A stretch of DNA of 64,000 bases from Thiothrix subterranea (GTDB lineage: Bacteria; Pseudomonadota; Gammaproteobacteria; Thiotrichales; Thiotrichaceae): assembly GCF_030930995.1 (NCBI RefSeq), contig NZ_CP133217.1, positions 3,276,001 through 3,340,000 on the forward strand, in the 5' to 3' direction. This document shows, piece by piece, positions 29,070 to 38,709 of the stretch. Position numbers and translations under genes: made by a program. The notes beneath the pieces were generated by a model. That model was not told where the DNA came from and did no database searches. It saw only the letters and a list, made by a program, of their open reading frames with translations. How positions within the stretch are numbered: the stretch's first letter is position 1; the number at the start of each line of letters is the position of its first letter.

Positions 29070-31415
29070 ATGCTAACAATTCAGATTCTTTTCCCGCGCC
29101 GTTGGCTTTACCTGATACTGCTAACTTGGTTGTCATTGCCACTACAGGCCGCCGATAATGAATTCCCCAGCGAGCGGTTGGAGGAAATCAGCGCTGAACT
29201 CAACACCACGGAAACGACATTCCAGCAACTTGAGAAACAAAAGCGGCTCGATCTCAACAAGCTGGATAGCCTGACCGCCACGGCAGCACGTCTGGAACAA
29301 GTCGCCAAAACCTGTGTCGCGCAACAGGAACAACAACAAACCCAAACCCAACAAGCCACGGATAGTTTGGGTGAAGCCAATACCGACGAAGACGCGGACG
29401 TCAAACGCAAACGCCAAGAACTCACAGAACAAAAACAGCAGCTTGAAAAAACCTTATCCCAATGCCGCTTACTCAGCCTGCGAGCGGCTACCTTATTGAC
29501 GGATACCCGCCAATCTCGACAGATTTTACTTAAAGATCAGCTATTTGCTTACAGTTACTCCGTAATCGACCACTTGGAAGTGATACTGCTGGAATCCGGC
29601 GTATGGAAAACTGAAATTAGTGGTTTATTGCGTGTATTAACCAACCTCCCCTTGAACAAAACCAATGTGTGGATCGCACTCGCTTACGGTATCGCCGGGT
29701 TGATTGCGGGACTGTTTTGGAGTATTCACAAACGCCGTCAATACCGTGAAACAATACCGCCGATTCACGCCACCAGCCCCACGCTGGCAGCGGTGTGGAT
29801 TAGTCTGTTACGCTTTTTACCCTACACCTTGTTTGCAGGCTTAGCGGCATTGTCGCTCTATTTTGCGCCGCCGGGCGTACCTCTTATCTTGCAATTTACG
29901 CAAGCGTTGCTGTTATTTGGCATCAGCTACGGCATTATGCATTCGCTATTGCGCCCCGCCGGACAGGTTGAAGGCGTTGTCCCCGCGACACAGCAAACAG
30001 GACACAAATTGTATTTCTGGGCGCGACTGCTGATCGTTACCACTTTAATCGGCACAATTTTTCATTCGCCACTGCTAGATTCTGCTACGCAAGCCAGCAC
30101 TGCCCCCAGCCATTTCGTGGGATTAATACGAGTTGCGCTAGGTACAGTGATTGGCTTTTCACTTGCTCGTCTCATTTGGCTCATGTCCGATCACTTTTTG
30201 TTTATCCAACACACGCGGCTGCATTGGTTGGCAGTGGGTGCGTTGCTGGTTTCTGTTAGCAGTTTATGGCTGGGCTACCGCAATTTTTCGGTATTTTTGT
30301 TTACCGGCGTCTTTGGCACGCTATTTTTGTTACTGGTGGCGTGGTTGCTACTCAAAATTCCAGCAGAAATCTTTGATGGACTGGATGTCGGGCGCACCCC
30401 TTGGCAACAACGTTTGCGGCAACAACTGGGGTTGCGCAGCAATCAAATCGTACCCGGTTTGTTGTGGCTACGCCTTGCGAATATGCTGGTAGTTTCTGGC
30501 GGATTGCTGATTTTGTCACTGCGGCTGTGGGGGATGCCAGAGCAAAACTTTACCCTGTTGCTGACGCAACTTGCCAGCGGCATCAAGATTGGCGGCTTCA
30601 CGCTGGAACCCTTGCGCATTATCGGCGGCTTGCTGATCGTCGCGCTATTGGTCAGTCTCACGCATGTGATGAAGAAAAATCTGGCAGAAAGTTGGTTACG
30701 CCGCACCACCTTGAGCCGGGGCGCACGTGAAGCGATTACTACCGTTTCGGGCTATACCGGTATTTTGCTGGCGATTTTAATGGGCTTGTCGGTAGCGGGT
30801 ATTCAGTTTGAAAATCTGGCGATTATTGCGGGAGCATTATCGGTCGGGATCGGTTTTGGCTTGCAAAACATCGTCAATAATTTCGTATCTGGGTTGATTT
30901 TGCTGTTTGAACGCCCGATCCGGCGCGGCGATTGGATCACGGTAGGCACGGCGGAAGGTTATGTGCGCGACATTAGCATTCGCTCCACGACCATCCAGAC
31001 CTTTGATCGTTCTGACATTATTGTACCGAACTCGCAAATCATTTCTGGGCAAGTCACCAATATGATGCTGAACGACAATTTCGGCAGAGTGATTATTCCC
31101 GTCAATGTGGCTTATGGTGTTGACACCGAACAGGTTATGGCAATATTACAAGAGGCTGCCAATGCACACCCATTGGTATTGAAAGATCGTAGTGATATGA
31201 AAATTAACGTATTCTTTCGATCATTTAGCGATCATGCACTCAATTTTGAATTACGTTGCTTTATTCGGGATATTGAAACAAAAGCCAGAGTCATCAGCGA
31301 TTTGAACTTAGCGATTGATAAGGAGCTACGCCAACAAGAAATACCCATGCCTTTTATTCGCAGTGAGCCGTATACGTGGTCAGGAAAAACTGTCAAATCG
31401 CAAGATTTAAGCTAG
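29070..31415 (+). CDS. Large MscS-family mechanosensitive channel
   Basis: A 781-residue protein. Signal-like N-terminus (to about residue 27), a periplasmic Gln-rich coiled coil (about 30-165), eight or so hydrophobic helices, then the MscS core: pore-helix region IIAGALSVGIGFGLQNIVNNFVSGLILLFERPIRRGD, the beta domain and a C-terminal alpha/beta domain. This is the architecture of MscK/YjeP-type or mini-MscK channels that release solutes on hypoosmotic shock. It follows the lyase-like gene closely. Confidence 0.9.
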   Translation: MLTIQILFPRRWLYLILLTWLSLPLQAADNEFPSERLEEISAELNTTETTFQQLEKQKRLDLNKLDSLTATAARLEQVAKTCVAQQEQQQTQTQQATDSLGEANTDEDADVKRKRQELTEQKQQLEKTLSQCRLLSLRAATLLTDTRQSRQILLKDQLFAYSYSVIDHLEVILLESGVWKTEISGLLRVLTNLPLNKTNVWIALAYGIAGLIAGLFWSIHKRRQYRETIPPIHATSPTLAAVWISLLRFLPYTLFAGLAALSLYFAPPGVPLILQFTQALLLFGISYGIMHSLLRPAGQVEGVVPATQQTGHKLYFWARLLIVTTLIGTIFHSPLLDSATQASTAPSHFVGLIRVALGTVIGFSLARLIWLMSDHFLFIQHTRLHWLAVGALLVSVSSLWLGYRNFSVFLFTGVFGTLFLLLVAWLLLKIPAEIFDGLDVGRTPWQQRLRQQLGLRSNQIVPGLLWLRLANMLVVSGGLLILSLRLWGMPEQNFTLLLTQLASGIKIGGFTLEPLRIIGGLLIVALLVSLTHVMKKNLAESWLRRTTLSRGAREAITTVSGYTGILLAILMGLSVAGIQFENLAIIAGALSVGIGFGLQNIVNNFVSGLILLFERPIRRGDWITVGTAEGYVRDISIRSTTIQTFDRSDIIVPNSQIISGQVTNMMLNDNFGRVIIPVNVAYGVDTEQVMAILQEAANAHPLVLKDRSDMKINVFFRSFSDHALNFELRCFIRDIETKARVISDLNLAIDKELRQQEIPMPFIRSEPYTWSGKTVKSQDLS

Positions 31416-31436
31416 AATATGCGCTTCTCACCGTTT

Positions 31437-31511
31437 GGCCCCATAGTTTAATGGATAAAACGGCCCCCTCCTAAGGGGCAGCTACAGGTTCGATTCCTGT
31501 TGGGGCCGCCA
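31437..31511 (+). tRNA. tRNA-Arg (CCT)
   Basis: A 75-nt cloverleaf: acceptor GGCCCCA/TGGGGCC, discriminator G, encoded CCA, anticodon loop CTCCTAA (anticodon CCT), T-arm GGTTCGATTCC. Just left of the integrated element. Confidence 0.96.
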
Positions 31512-31530
31512 TCACCGGGTACTGATTCAT

Positions 31531-31570
31531 AAAAAAAGCCCTTACAAATGGCAATCTGTAAGGGATTTTT
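31531..31570. terminator. Terminator after tRNA-Arg
   Basis: Seven A, then GCCCTTACA...TGTAAGGG and ATTTTT: an 8-bp stem with T-tract on the plus strand, A-tract on the other side. Confidence 0.88.
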
Positions 31571-31580
31571 CATTATGTAT

Positions 31581-31594
31581 TGGTCGGGACGAAA
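31581..31594. other. Left attachment site of the tRNA-Pro element
   Basis: TGGTCGGGACGAAA matches exactly the last 14 bases of tRNA-Pro (reverse strand) at 45935-45948. It lies 10 bases after the terminator of tRNA-Arg, with no other tRNA body attached, as expected for the displaced att copy. Confidence 0.85.
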
Positions 31595-31726
31595 CCCATT
31601 GAAAGAAGCTCATAAGCAGGTGATTAACAAAGATTACTTGCTAGGCAAAAAATAGCCATACCGTAACGATACCGCGTGAACCATTGGGGGCGTGAATGCT
31701 CTTGTTACGTGAGAAAACAAAAAAAG

Positions 31727-31852
31727 TTCCAACATTTCCAACAAAGCAAAAAAAGAGAGTATAGAAATAGTATAAGTTATTATTTTATATATACTTTTCC
31801 TTACCCTCTATCTGTTGGAAATCACTTCCAACATTTTCCAACATTTCCAACA
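31727..31852. repeat. Left cluster of TTCCAACA octamers
   Basis: Forward copies at 31727, 31736, 31826, 31836 and 31845 and one inverted copy at 31813, most spaced 9-10 bases apart. The same octamer is clustered at 44199-44389 near the other end. Between the blocks is an AT-rich stretch. Confidence 0.9.
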
Positions 31853-31865
31853 AACGCACCAGCCA

Positions 31866-31892
31866 CAAAAAAGCCGGGTATCGCTCCCGGCT
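31866..31892 (-). terminator. Terminator of the second recombinase gene
   Basis: Minus strand: AGCCGGG-AGCGATA-CCCGGCT then six T. It lies 27 bases after the recombinase stop. Confidence 0.9.
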
Positions 31893-31918
31893 CACTGGCA
31901 ATCAATCACCCAATGGAT

Positions 31919-32872
31919 TCAGAGAAACGAACTCCCGGCATGGTCTTTGAACATTTCAGCATTGCGAACATAGCCTTTCACCGTCTGCACTGACTTGTGG
32001 CGTGATACATCCATAATCTTGAACAGGTTAGCGCCCGCTTCCGCTGCACTGGTGATGAATCCCGCCCGCAAGGAATGCCCCGCGAATTGATCGGGGTCAA
32101 GCCCTGCCAGTTGTGCATATTTCTTCACGGTTTCAGCAATGCTTTTGTCGCTGATCGCTTGGGGGCGTAAGTTGCCGCCTTTGGTGATCGGTCGGAATAA
32201 CGCGCCCTCAGTAATGCCAGCCGATTGAATGTAGCCTTGCAGGATACCGACCACGTTTAAGCGCCCGTTGTAAATGGCGATGGTTTGCCCTTGCGCCTCT
32301 TGGTCGGTCTTGGATTTGCGTATAGTGATCTTCGCCCCATCGGTTACGAACTCAATATCTGACAGTTCCAGCCCTGCCAGTTCCGAGCGCCGGAATGCAC
32401 CAGCAAACCCTAACAACAAAATAGCCCGGTCACGTTTGCCCTGTAGCGTCTTTGCATCACACTGGGCAATCATGCTGTAAATCTTATCCACGGTAGCCGC
32501 TGCTTTCTTTTCAGGTTTTGCGCCGGTTGCCCTGCGAATGCCTTTCAGTGTGGCACTCACCAGCTTGTCGCCAGTCGGTGAAGTTATTCCCTCCCATTCA
32601 TGGGCGTAACGGATAGCAGCAATGCGCCGGTTCAAAGTGGAAGGCGAAACACCGACTTTAGCTTGATGTGCCAGAAAGTCGGCAATGGTAGCGGGTTGTG
32701 CTGGCATTGCCTCAAATCCGCGTTCGTTGCACCAGTCGGCAAAAATGCGTCCGTCACTGAGGTAAGCTTTCAACGTCGATTCACTAATAGACTGGCGAAT
32801 GTATTCTCTGGCTTGCGCCCCCACTTCCCCAATGGTTAAGTTTGTGTTGCTTGTAGTTGTCAAAGTACCCAT
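31919..32872 (-). CDS. Tyrosine recombinase (second site-specific recombinase of the element)
   Basis: A 317-residue XerC-like enzyme: N-terminal SAM-like core-binding domain (about 15-110), catalytic Arg in GAFRRSELAGL, Lys in KSKTDQEAQGQ, H-x-x-R in HSLRAGF, His in SRHKSV and Tyr in VKGYVRNAE. All catalytic residues are there. It is much shorter than the P4-type integrase at the other end and of a different subgroup. It could act in resolution, inversion or a separate mobility event. Confidence 0.92.
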   Translation of the reverse strand: MGTLTTTSNTNLTIGEVGAQAREYIRQSISESTLKAYLSDGRIFADWCNERGFEAMPAQPATIADFLAHQAKVGVSPSTLNRRIAAIRYAHEWEGITSPTGDKLVSATLKGIRRATGAKPEKKAAATVDKIYSMIAQCDAKTLQGKRDRAILLLGFAGAFRRSELAGLELSDIEFVTDGAKITIRKSKTDQEAQGQTIAIYNGRLNVVGILQGYIQSAGITEGALFRPITKGGNLRPQAISDKSIAETVKKYAQLAGLDPDQFAGHSLRAGFITSAAEAGANLFKIMDVSRHKSVQTVKGYVRNAEMFKDHAGSSFL

Positions 32873-32980
32873 GTTTCACCCTGCTTATTAGTTCCGAGAA
32901 TAACGATTATCGGAAGTAATAATATATTATCTGCCCATGCACTAGCAAGCGTTCCATGTGGTGCTGAATCTGGTACACAC

Positions 32981-33006
32981 AAAAAAGCCGGGTGATGTTC
33001 CCGGCT
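32981..33006 (-). terminator. Terminator of the replication operon, abutting the group II intron
   Basis: Minus strand: AGCCGGG-AACATCA-CCCGGCT then six T. The intron begins 3-4 bases beyond the hairpin, so it separates this terminator from the operon end at 34940. Confidence 0.88.
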
Positions 33007-33009
33007 CTT

Positions 33010-34936
33010 GTGTACGCCCGACATGGGCATGAACTCATGGGGTGCAAGTCCCCTGTAGGAGAACCCACCGTTCTGGCTTTCAGAGCGGCATAACTACTAG
33101 CCGACGGCAACTGCCACCCCGCGAGGGCTGGTGGGAAGGAAGCCGAAGCGCAAAACTGCGAGCCTACGGACAGAAACGTCATACAAGGCTGAGTCTCAGG
33201 GATGAGTGGGCACAAGGTCACGAAATCCAGTGGTTCGCGAGATACAGTAAATGACGGGGTTGTGCAGTGACAGTTCATGTTCTTATTCGGGGAGATCTGC
33301 TTAACCAGCGGTCGTCGTGAACCCGTACAGGCGCGGGTATAGAAAAGGTCTGGGCGTTCTGGCATGTCATCCGCCAGCAGCGAGCGAACCGGATGACAAA
33401 CGGCAGCGCGGCGGGAGCAATCTTCACCGTGATTAAGCAGAAGTCAGCAGACGGCATAGTAGCCCAACGCCCGGCGTAATGGCGGGGACACGGTGAAGGC
33501 CGGAACATCAGGGGAGGAGCAGCCCACCTGACCTTGGCGGCAGCGATGCCAAAGGCGGTCAACGTGGCAGCGAGCCTCCCACAACATCCATTGAGCAACC
33601 ATGAACATGGAACAAACCTTACTGAATGACATTTTGTTGCCCACCAACCTGCACCCGGCATGGAAACATGTGCGGCAGAACAAGGGCAGCGCAGGCATCG
33701 ACGGCATCACGCTGGACGCCTACCCGGACTGGGCGAAAGCCCACTGGGCAAACATCCGGCGCGGGTTGCTGGCGGGTTATTATTGCCCGCAGCCAGTCAG
33801 ACGGGTAGAGATTCCAAACCGAACGGCGGTGTCCGTTTGCTGGGTATTCCCACCGTCAACGACCGGCTGATCCAGCAAGCCATCGTACAACGCCTGCAAC
33901 CGTTGGTTGACCCCAGCTTCTCGGAACACAGCTACGGCTTCCGTCCGCACCGTTCAGCCCACCACGCCATCAGGGCGGTACAAGGCTTCATCCGGCGCGG
34001 CGACCGTTACGCCGTGGACATCGACCTGTCGAAATTCTTCGACAACGTAGACCACGACCTGCTGATGCACCGGCTGGGCAAACGGGTCAACGACCCGCAT
34101 GTTCTTACCCTGATCGGCAAATACCTGCGGGCAGGTGTCAGCCACCACGGCAACATCGAAGCCACCCACGGGGTGTCCCCCAAGGTGGTCCACTGTCGCC
34201 ACTGTTGGCAAACATCCTGCTCGACGACCTTGACCGGTTTCTGGAACGTAAAGGCTACCGGTTCGCCCGTTACGCCGACGACTTCGTGATTGGCGCAAAA
34301 ACCCTTGCAGAAGGGCAGCGCATCAAAACTGAAGTCGAAACCTTTCTGCAAACCCTCAAGTTGCCGGTCAACGCCGACAAAAGCAGCGTCCTGCCGATGA
34401 ACGAACTCTGCTTCCTCGGCTGCCAGTTCCGGGGACTCCACCTTATCTGGAGTCCTGCGAGTCTGGCAGCCTTCAAGCACCGTATTCGCCAACTGACCAA
34501 CCGCTCGTGGGGCGTCAGTTGGGAATACCGCTACCGGAAGCTGAAGGAATACCTCACCGGCTGGATGAACTACTTTGCTCTGGTCATCTTTGACCCGGTG
34601 GAACGGCTGGACTACTGGATACGGCGCAGAATCCGCATGTGCTACCTCAAGCAATGGCGGAAACCGCGCACCCGCATCCGCAACCTGATCAAGCTGGGCG
34701 TCCCGGAACGGTTGGCGGTCAGCATCGGGTTGAGTTCCAAAGGCTACTACCGGCTGGCAAAGACCAAGGCCATGCAAATGGGGCTGTCGAATCGCTGGCT
34801 GAAGGAACAAGGGTTAGTGTCGCTCAAGGATCAATGGGTCAAGTGCCGTTATCCCAACGGCTGATGAACCGCCCTGTGCGGAGCCGCACGCAGGGTGGTG
34901 TGGGGGCTGGGGGTTAGAAACCTCCGGCTACCCGAT
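33010..34936 (+). mobile_element. Group II intron, bacterial type, with decayed maturase gene
   Basis: 5' end near 33010 (GTGTACGCCCGACATGGGC, GUGYG-like), about 590 bases of structured RNA, then a reverse transcriptase reading region, then a domain V hairpin at about 34864-34900 and a domain VI helix ending CTACCCGAT at 34936. It sits directly 3' of a terminator hairpin, as is usual for class IIC introns; class assignment is inference. End positions are good to a few bases. Confidence 0.85.
33601..34864 (+). pseudogene. ltrA: Group II intron reverse transcriptase/maturase with two frameshifts
   Basis: Conceptual protein of about 421 residues with RT blocks: GSAGIDGIT, RLLGIPTVNDRLIQQAI, SYGFRPHRSAHHAI, DIDLSKFFDNVDHD, GGPLSPLLANILLDDLD and catalytic FARYADDF, then a maturase domain ending VKCRYPNG. 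No HNH endonuclease domain. One base appears lost near 33813-33818 (IPKPNGGV block) and one in the G run at 34170-34173 (GVPQGGPLSP block), so three frames are needed to read it. Either real decay or two homopolymer errors. Confidence 0.88.
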
Positions 34937-34939
34937 TTG

Positions 34940-35218
34940 TTATGCGGCTCTTCCCCCGCTGGGTGAGTAAAACGGTTTCGGTGCTGATTGCTGTCTAAGT
35001 TGGTCAAGCTCCTTAAAAAGCGTGTTGATTGTTCGCCGCCTGTCCCCTGTCGCCGGTATCTTCCATGAACTCACCACGCGCCCATAGCGACGCAACTCCA
35101 AAACATCAGCGTTAATCCGCATCACCTGAATGTCATCACCTGCCCAAACATGCCAGACACCGCCCACACTCTTGGAAACCTGCATTTCACGAACGGTAGC
35201 AATAGGAATATTTTTCAC
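34940..35218 (-). CDS. Small element protein, unknown
   Basis: A 92-residue soluble protein (SVGGVWHVWAGDDIQVMRINADVLELRRYGRVVSSWKIP) with a beta-rich middle and a helical C-terminus. It follows the DUF3987 gene by 10 bases and is the last gene of the replication operon. The stop is 3 bases from the intron end. No family recognised. Confidence 0.7.
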   Translation of the reverse strand: MKNIPIATVREMQVSKSVGGVWHVWAGDDIQVMRINADVLELRRYGRVVSSWKIPATGDRRRTINTLFKELDQLRQQSAPKPFYSPSGGRAA

Positions 35219-35228
35219 TGCCCTACCC

Positions 35229-36665
35229 TCACGCTATCAGTTTCAAAATGGCGGCTCTCTTGCCGCTTGCGTCGAACTCCTCAAACTCACCCACGATACC
35301 CTTGTCTATCAATCCGTCGATGGTATCGCGCATGGCTTGCCCCGCCGCTGCTTTGGGTAATTCTGACCACGGCTTTGCTTTGTGTTTGGCCTGATGGAAT
35401 TGCCGACGTGTTGCCGTGCGTTTTTCGGATAGGTAGGCAATAACGGAATCTTCAAGGGCATTCGTGCCGATCACATCAAGCTCTATCAACAGACGATAGG
35501 TGTACTCCAACATATCCCGAACAATGCCTATAGCCGAATCTACCCACTGACTAGGGATTAATCCCGGTGGGCATTCATCCAATACAGCAAGGTTTGCGGC
35601 GATTTTCATGATTTGAATATCGACCTTGCCGACAATGCTTTTTAGGGTTTGACTGCTGTATTTGCCGCCGCTGATCGTGTGCGGCTCTACCTCATTTTGT
35701 AGTGTATAAACCTTGTCCCAGTCCTCACGGGATAGCCGATAGCCGGGCAGTTGTTCAACGGGTTGGTTTTGGGTTGCCAGTACCGTTAAGCCCTGCATGA
35801 TGCGATTGTATGCGCCTTGGTCGCCCTCATTGGGAAAGTGGCGATATTCGCGCCCATGCTTGCGTGTGCCTAATAGGGATTCTTCGGAAATCATCAGGCA
35901 ACGTTCCGCCGCGCCTGAATGGTCGCTTTGGGTGAGGATGGTTTGCACTAAGCCGGGTTGCGCAATGTTCACGACTGCGCCCACAACATCACCAGTATAC
36001 CCGCCGCGCCCTTTCCGCTTGCTGCCGTGATGTTCAGCATTGCAACCTTTCAGCCATAAATCATTATTGGTTTTGCCAGCGCCATAACTTGCGCCGCTGA
36101 TTGAGTTAGCCAGCCCTTTTTCAGCACTGGCAAGCGCAAAATATCCATTTGTTGCTGATAGCGTTTGGTCTAACCCTTCCGGCGTCACATCGGTGTCATA
36201 CGAAAAGTTAGGGAATGGCTCATAAAAATCTTCTTTTGCCGCTTCCGCTGCCTGTTTGCGGCTCTTCCAGTCGGATACAAGCGCCTTCACGCTGGAAAAA
36301 ACAGGCGATTGATACGTTTTAAGCATCCAGCTTTTACCCGTACCACTGTCATGTTCTGCGAGAATGTATAAGCCTAAAGGCAAGTATCCGCGCTCCTCAT
36401 AGCTCACCACAAAGCACCGTGCCGTTACAGTCGACACAATGCCAAGCCCTACCAAAAAGCTGGTATTCGCGGGTATACGGGTCATTTTCGCCACGTCTAT
36501 GACGTATCGCTTAAACATGCAATCGGGGATGTGTTTCAACAAATCCAGCTTATGCACTGGTGCTGCTTTCGGCTCTGGTGCGGATTGTTGACGTTTAGCG
36601 CCCGCTGGATACTCAATTACTGTCGAGCCTAAGCCGGGTGAAGATGGTTTTAATGGTGCGGTCAT
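35229..36665 (-). CDS. DUF3987 family replication-associated protein
   Basis: A 478-residue protein with a helicase-like N-terminal part: CFVVSYEERGYLPLGLYILAEHDSGTGKSW (Walker A as SGTGKSW near residue 109), then a long helical region and DHSGAAERCLMISE, as in DUF3987 (YfjI-like) proteins of phages and islands. It follows the Toprim gene by 38 bases. The two together look like the split primase-helicase of P4-type elements. Confidence 0.82.
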   Translation of the reverse strand: MTAPLKPSSPGLGSTVIEYPAGAKRQQSAPEPKAAPVHKLDLLKHIPDCMFKRYVIDVAKMTRIPANTSFLVGLGIVSTVTARCFVVSYEERGYLPLGLYILAEHDSGTGKSWMLKTYQSPVFSSVKALVSDWKSRKQAAEAAKEDFYEPFPNFSYDTDVTPEGLDQTLSATNGYFALASAEKGLANSISGASYGAGKTNNDLWLKGCNAEHHGSKRKGRGGYTGDVVGAVVNIAQPGLVQTILTQSDHSGAAERCLMISEESLLGTRKHGREYRHFPNEGDQGAYNRIMQGLTVLATQNQPVEQLPGYRLSREDWDKVYTLQNEVEPHTISGGKYSSQTLKSIVGKVDIQIMKIAANLAVLDECPPGLIPSQWVDSAIGIVRDMLEYTYRLLIELDVIGTNALEDSVIAYLSEKRTATRRQFHQAKHKAKPWSELPKAAAGQAMRDTIDGLIDKGIVGEFEEFDASGKRAAILKLIA

Positions 36666-36703
36666 GATACTATTTTCCTGTTCAAATGATTTTCAAAGCC
36701 CGA

Positions 36704-37843
36704 TTAAGCCGCCTGCTTGTCGGGTTTTTTTTCGCCTTGAATTTGTGCTGTGTGCCAGTCGTTCCAGTCGCCCGCCGTTGGGGGGGTGATGACCGCCGCG
36801 TTTGTGGCTGTTGCTGCTTTGGTGGCGTAATACTTGCCGGGGTTGTTGACCGTCTGCCCTGCTACCTTGATATTGCTTTCGAGGTCGTTATCGACTGCAA
36901 AAATGATTTCACTATCGGGATACCGATCACGCGCCCACTTTCCCGCGCTCATTAAATTGCTGGTAGCAAATGCCAAGATGACCGGGTTACGGGTGCGTAT
37001 GTGTACCGCTACGCCGGTAGCCCATCCTTCAGCGATATACAGCCGGTTTGGTGTTTCGCCAGTCGTTAAGCCGCCGCCAATCCACAAAAGCCCATCCTTG
37101 AACGTTCCGCGCATCAACTTGAACCCGCTTTCGGTAATTTGCTGGATGCCCTGCAATGCGCCTGTGTGGTCATATGCGGGTATCAGCAAATCAGAGGGCG
37201 TGATGTATTGCGCCCGACTCTCTGCCGTTTCTGGTGCAATCTGATAGCGTTTGGTGGCTTGTCTTGCCCCAATGGATAGAATCAGCTTCTTTGCTGTGTA
37301 GGGGTGATCGTGTGACGCTGGCACTGACTCAGTAATGACCGTTTGCAAGATTGCCAGCAATGCCGCCCGGTCACGTTCCGCCTGTTGCGCCGCTGCATCC
37401 GCCTTGGCTTGCGCCTCTTCCCGCTTGCGCCGGTATTCCTCTGGTTCAAGGTATTCGCCATGCCCTTCGGCAAGCCATGCAGGTACGGATAACGTGACAG
37501 AATCACCCTTGCTTAGATTCCCGGTCAATACTTCGATTTTAGCCAGTGGAAACCAATTACCAGCCCCTTCCAGAATGACGGCTTTCTCAGTAATCGCCCC
37601 CACAATGCCGCTGATACGCACCAGTTCCGCGCCTTCTTGATAGGTGTAGATGTCATCACCTTGTTTGTGATCGAGATAACGCACAAGTAACCTACCTGTC
37701 GGCAAGATTTGCCCTGTATATCTGATTTTATCCGCGCCCTTGCCGTCACAAGACGGCTTGCCGGAATGCCACATACCATTAATCAGAGGATTTGCAATCA
37801 CCCTCCCAATGGTTTGCATCATGTGTTGCTGTAGGGTCATCAT
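36704..37843 (-). CDS. Toprim-domain primase-like protein
   Basis: A 379-residue protein. The N-terminal part is beta-rich, then a Lys/Ala coiled coil (about 130-165), then a Toprim domain: LYIAEGWATGVAVH (the conserved Glu), ILAFATSNLMSAGKW, and EIIFAVDNDLE (DxD). The end GDWNDWHT is typical of the D5/primase-associated Toprim group. The start overlaps the upstream stop (ATGA). Confidence 0.85.
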   Translation of the reverse strand: MMTLQQHMMQTIGRVIANPLINGMWHSGKPSCDGKGADKIRYTGQILPTGRLLVRYLDHKQGDDIYTYQEGAELVRISGIVGAITEKAVILEGAGNWFPLAKIEVLTGNLSKGDSVTLSVPAWLAEGHGEYLEPEEYRRKREEAQAKADAAAQQAERDRAALLAILQTVITESVPASHDHPYTAKKLILSIGARQATKRYQIAPETAESRAQYITPSDLLIPAYDHTGALQGIQQITESGFKLMRGTFKDGLLWIGGGLTTGETPNRLYIAEGWATGVAVHIRTRNPVILAFATSNLMSAGKWARDRYPDSEIIFAVDNDLESNIKVAGQTVNNPGKYYATKAATATNAAVITPPTAGDWNDWHTAQIQGEKKPDKQAA

Positions 37844-38175
37844 TTTTCGCCCCCTTGCAATGAGTCGATAAGCGCACGGTGAAGGATGATGTTTAAGGCA
37901 ACCTCACAATCCTTCTGGTGATACGTTGAACCAAAGGCAAGCGCCACGATTGTTCTAAGCATGGTTCGCCCTTCGCCCTGCCCGTTCGTGCTGCAATAAC
38001 CACTATCCAGAGAAACCGTTCCAATCCTGATTTTTGAATGGGTTGTGCTGAATGGCGGATTTAAAAAGAATTCAATGTGCTTCATTGAAAAGCTTTGTTC
38101 AATTGATTTGCCAATATGCCCGGATTCTTCCAGCCAGTTAGCAAGTTCGATAGGCTTGGGTAATTGTTCGATCAT
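37840..38175 (-). CDS. Small protein between alpA and the Toprim gene, unknown
   Basis: A 111-residue soluble protein (FFLNPPFSTTHSKIRIGTVSLDSGYC...). I start it at ATG 38175, which overlaps the AlpA stop as ATGA; the stop overlaps the Toprim start the same way. No family recognised. The position suggests a replication accessory role. Confidence 0.72.
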   Translation of the reverse strand: MIEQLPKPIELANWLEESGHIGKSIEQSFSMKHIEFFLNPPFSTTHSKIRIGTVSLDSGYCSTNGQGEGRTMLRTIVALAFGSTYHQKDCEVALNIILHRALIDSLQGGEK

Positions 38176-38372
38176 GCCGCTACCCTCCGAGATTGAATCC
38201 ACGCATCAACCTCAGATTCACGCCAGCCTACAGCCGCTTGTGACAGTCGAACCGCTGCCGGGAAGTCGCTGTTCTGGTCATTTGATAAACGGTAAACGCT
38301 GGATTTTGATAAGCCGGTTTTGTGCATGACGGCTTGCAGTCTGATAATGCGGTCTGGGTTTGGTTGGTTCAT
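38172..38372 (-). CDS. AlpA-family DNA-binding regulator
   Basis: A 66-residue MerR-like winged helix protein: IIRLQAVMHKTGLSKSSVYRLSN, then FPAAVRLSQAAVGWRESEVDAWIQSR, the typical AlpA core. Such proteins regulate excision and replication of integrated elements. It is the first gene of the replication operon, right after a 337-base region with strong hairpins. Confidence 0.92.
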   Translation of the reverse strand: MNQPNPDRIIRLQAVMHKTGLSKSSVYRLSNDQNSDFPAAVRLSQAAVGWRESEVDAWIQSRRVAA

Positions 38373-38390
38373 GGTCTTGCGTCCTAATTT

Positions 38391-38462
38391 GCACGACCAT
38401 AAAAAAAGGTCGTGCGGATAACGTATGCAGTATTAATACTGCGGTTATCTGCTACGACCTTT
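38391..38462. repeat. Nested inverted repeats upstream of alpA
   Basis: Two alternative hairpins share sequence. Hairpin A: GCACGACC (38391) with GGTCGTGC (ending 38415), loop AT plus seven A. Hairpin B: from about 38406 (AAGGTCGT) to 38462 (ACGACCTT), arms about 28 bases, with the perfect palindrome GCAGTATTAATACTGC at its centre. A and B cannot form together. The rest of 38373-38709 has no gene; it may hold the alpA promoter or an origin. Confidence 0.85.
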
Positions 38463-38709
38463 TCAGAATCCCGAATGGGTTTGCTCTGTGTTAGATGTTT
38501 GGCAGGTTACAGCCGGTTCAGCGCGTCTCAGAGTTCCGGTTACGGATTGTTCTGAGAGTTGCTTTGTCGGTTGCCTATGCAGTAAATACTAAGTTCGGTT
38601 CTTTGTAGCGTCAAGCGTTTTATGTGTGCTTATGTTCATCGGTCATGTTTTCAGTCCCCAATGGGGTTAAATATGGGCAGTTTGATATTATCGCCCTGCC
38701 CTGTTTCGA

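Noticed and set aside
36686-36955. 89-codon plus-strand frame over the end of the Toprim gene
   Set aside because: Shadow of a protein with a clear Toprim domain.
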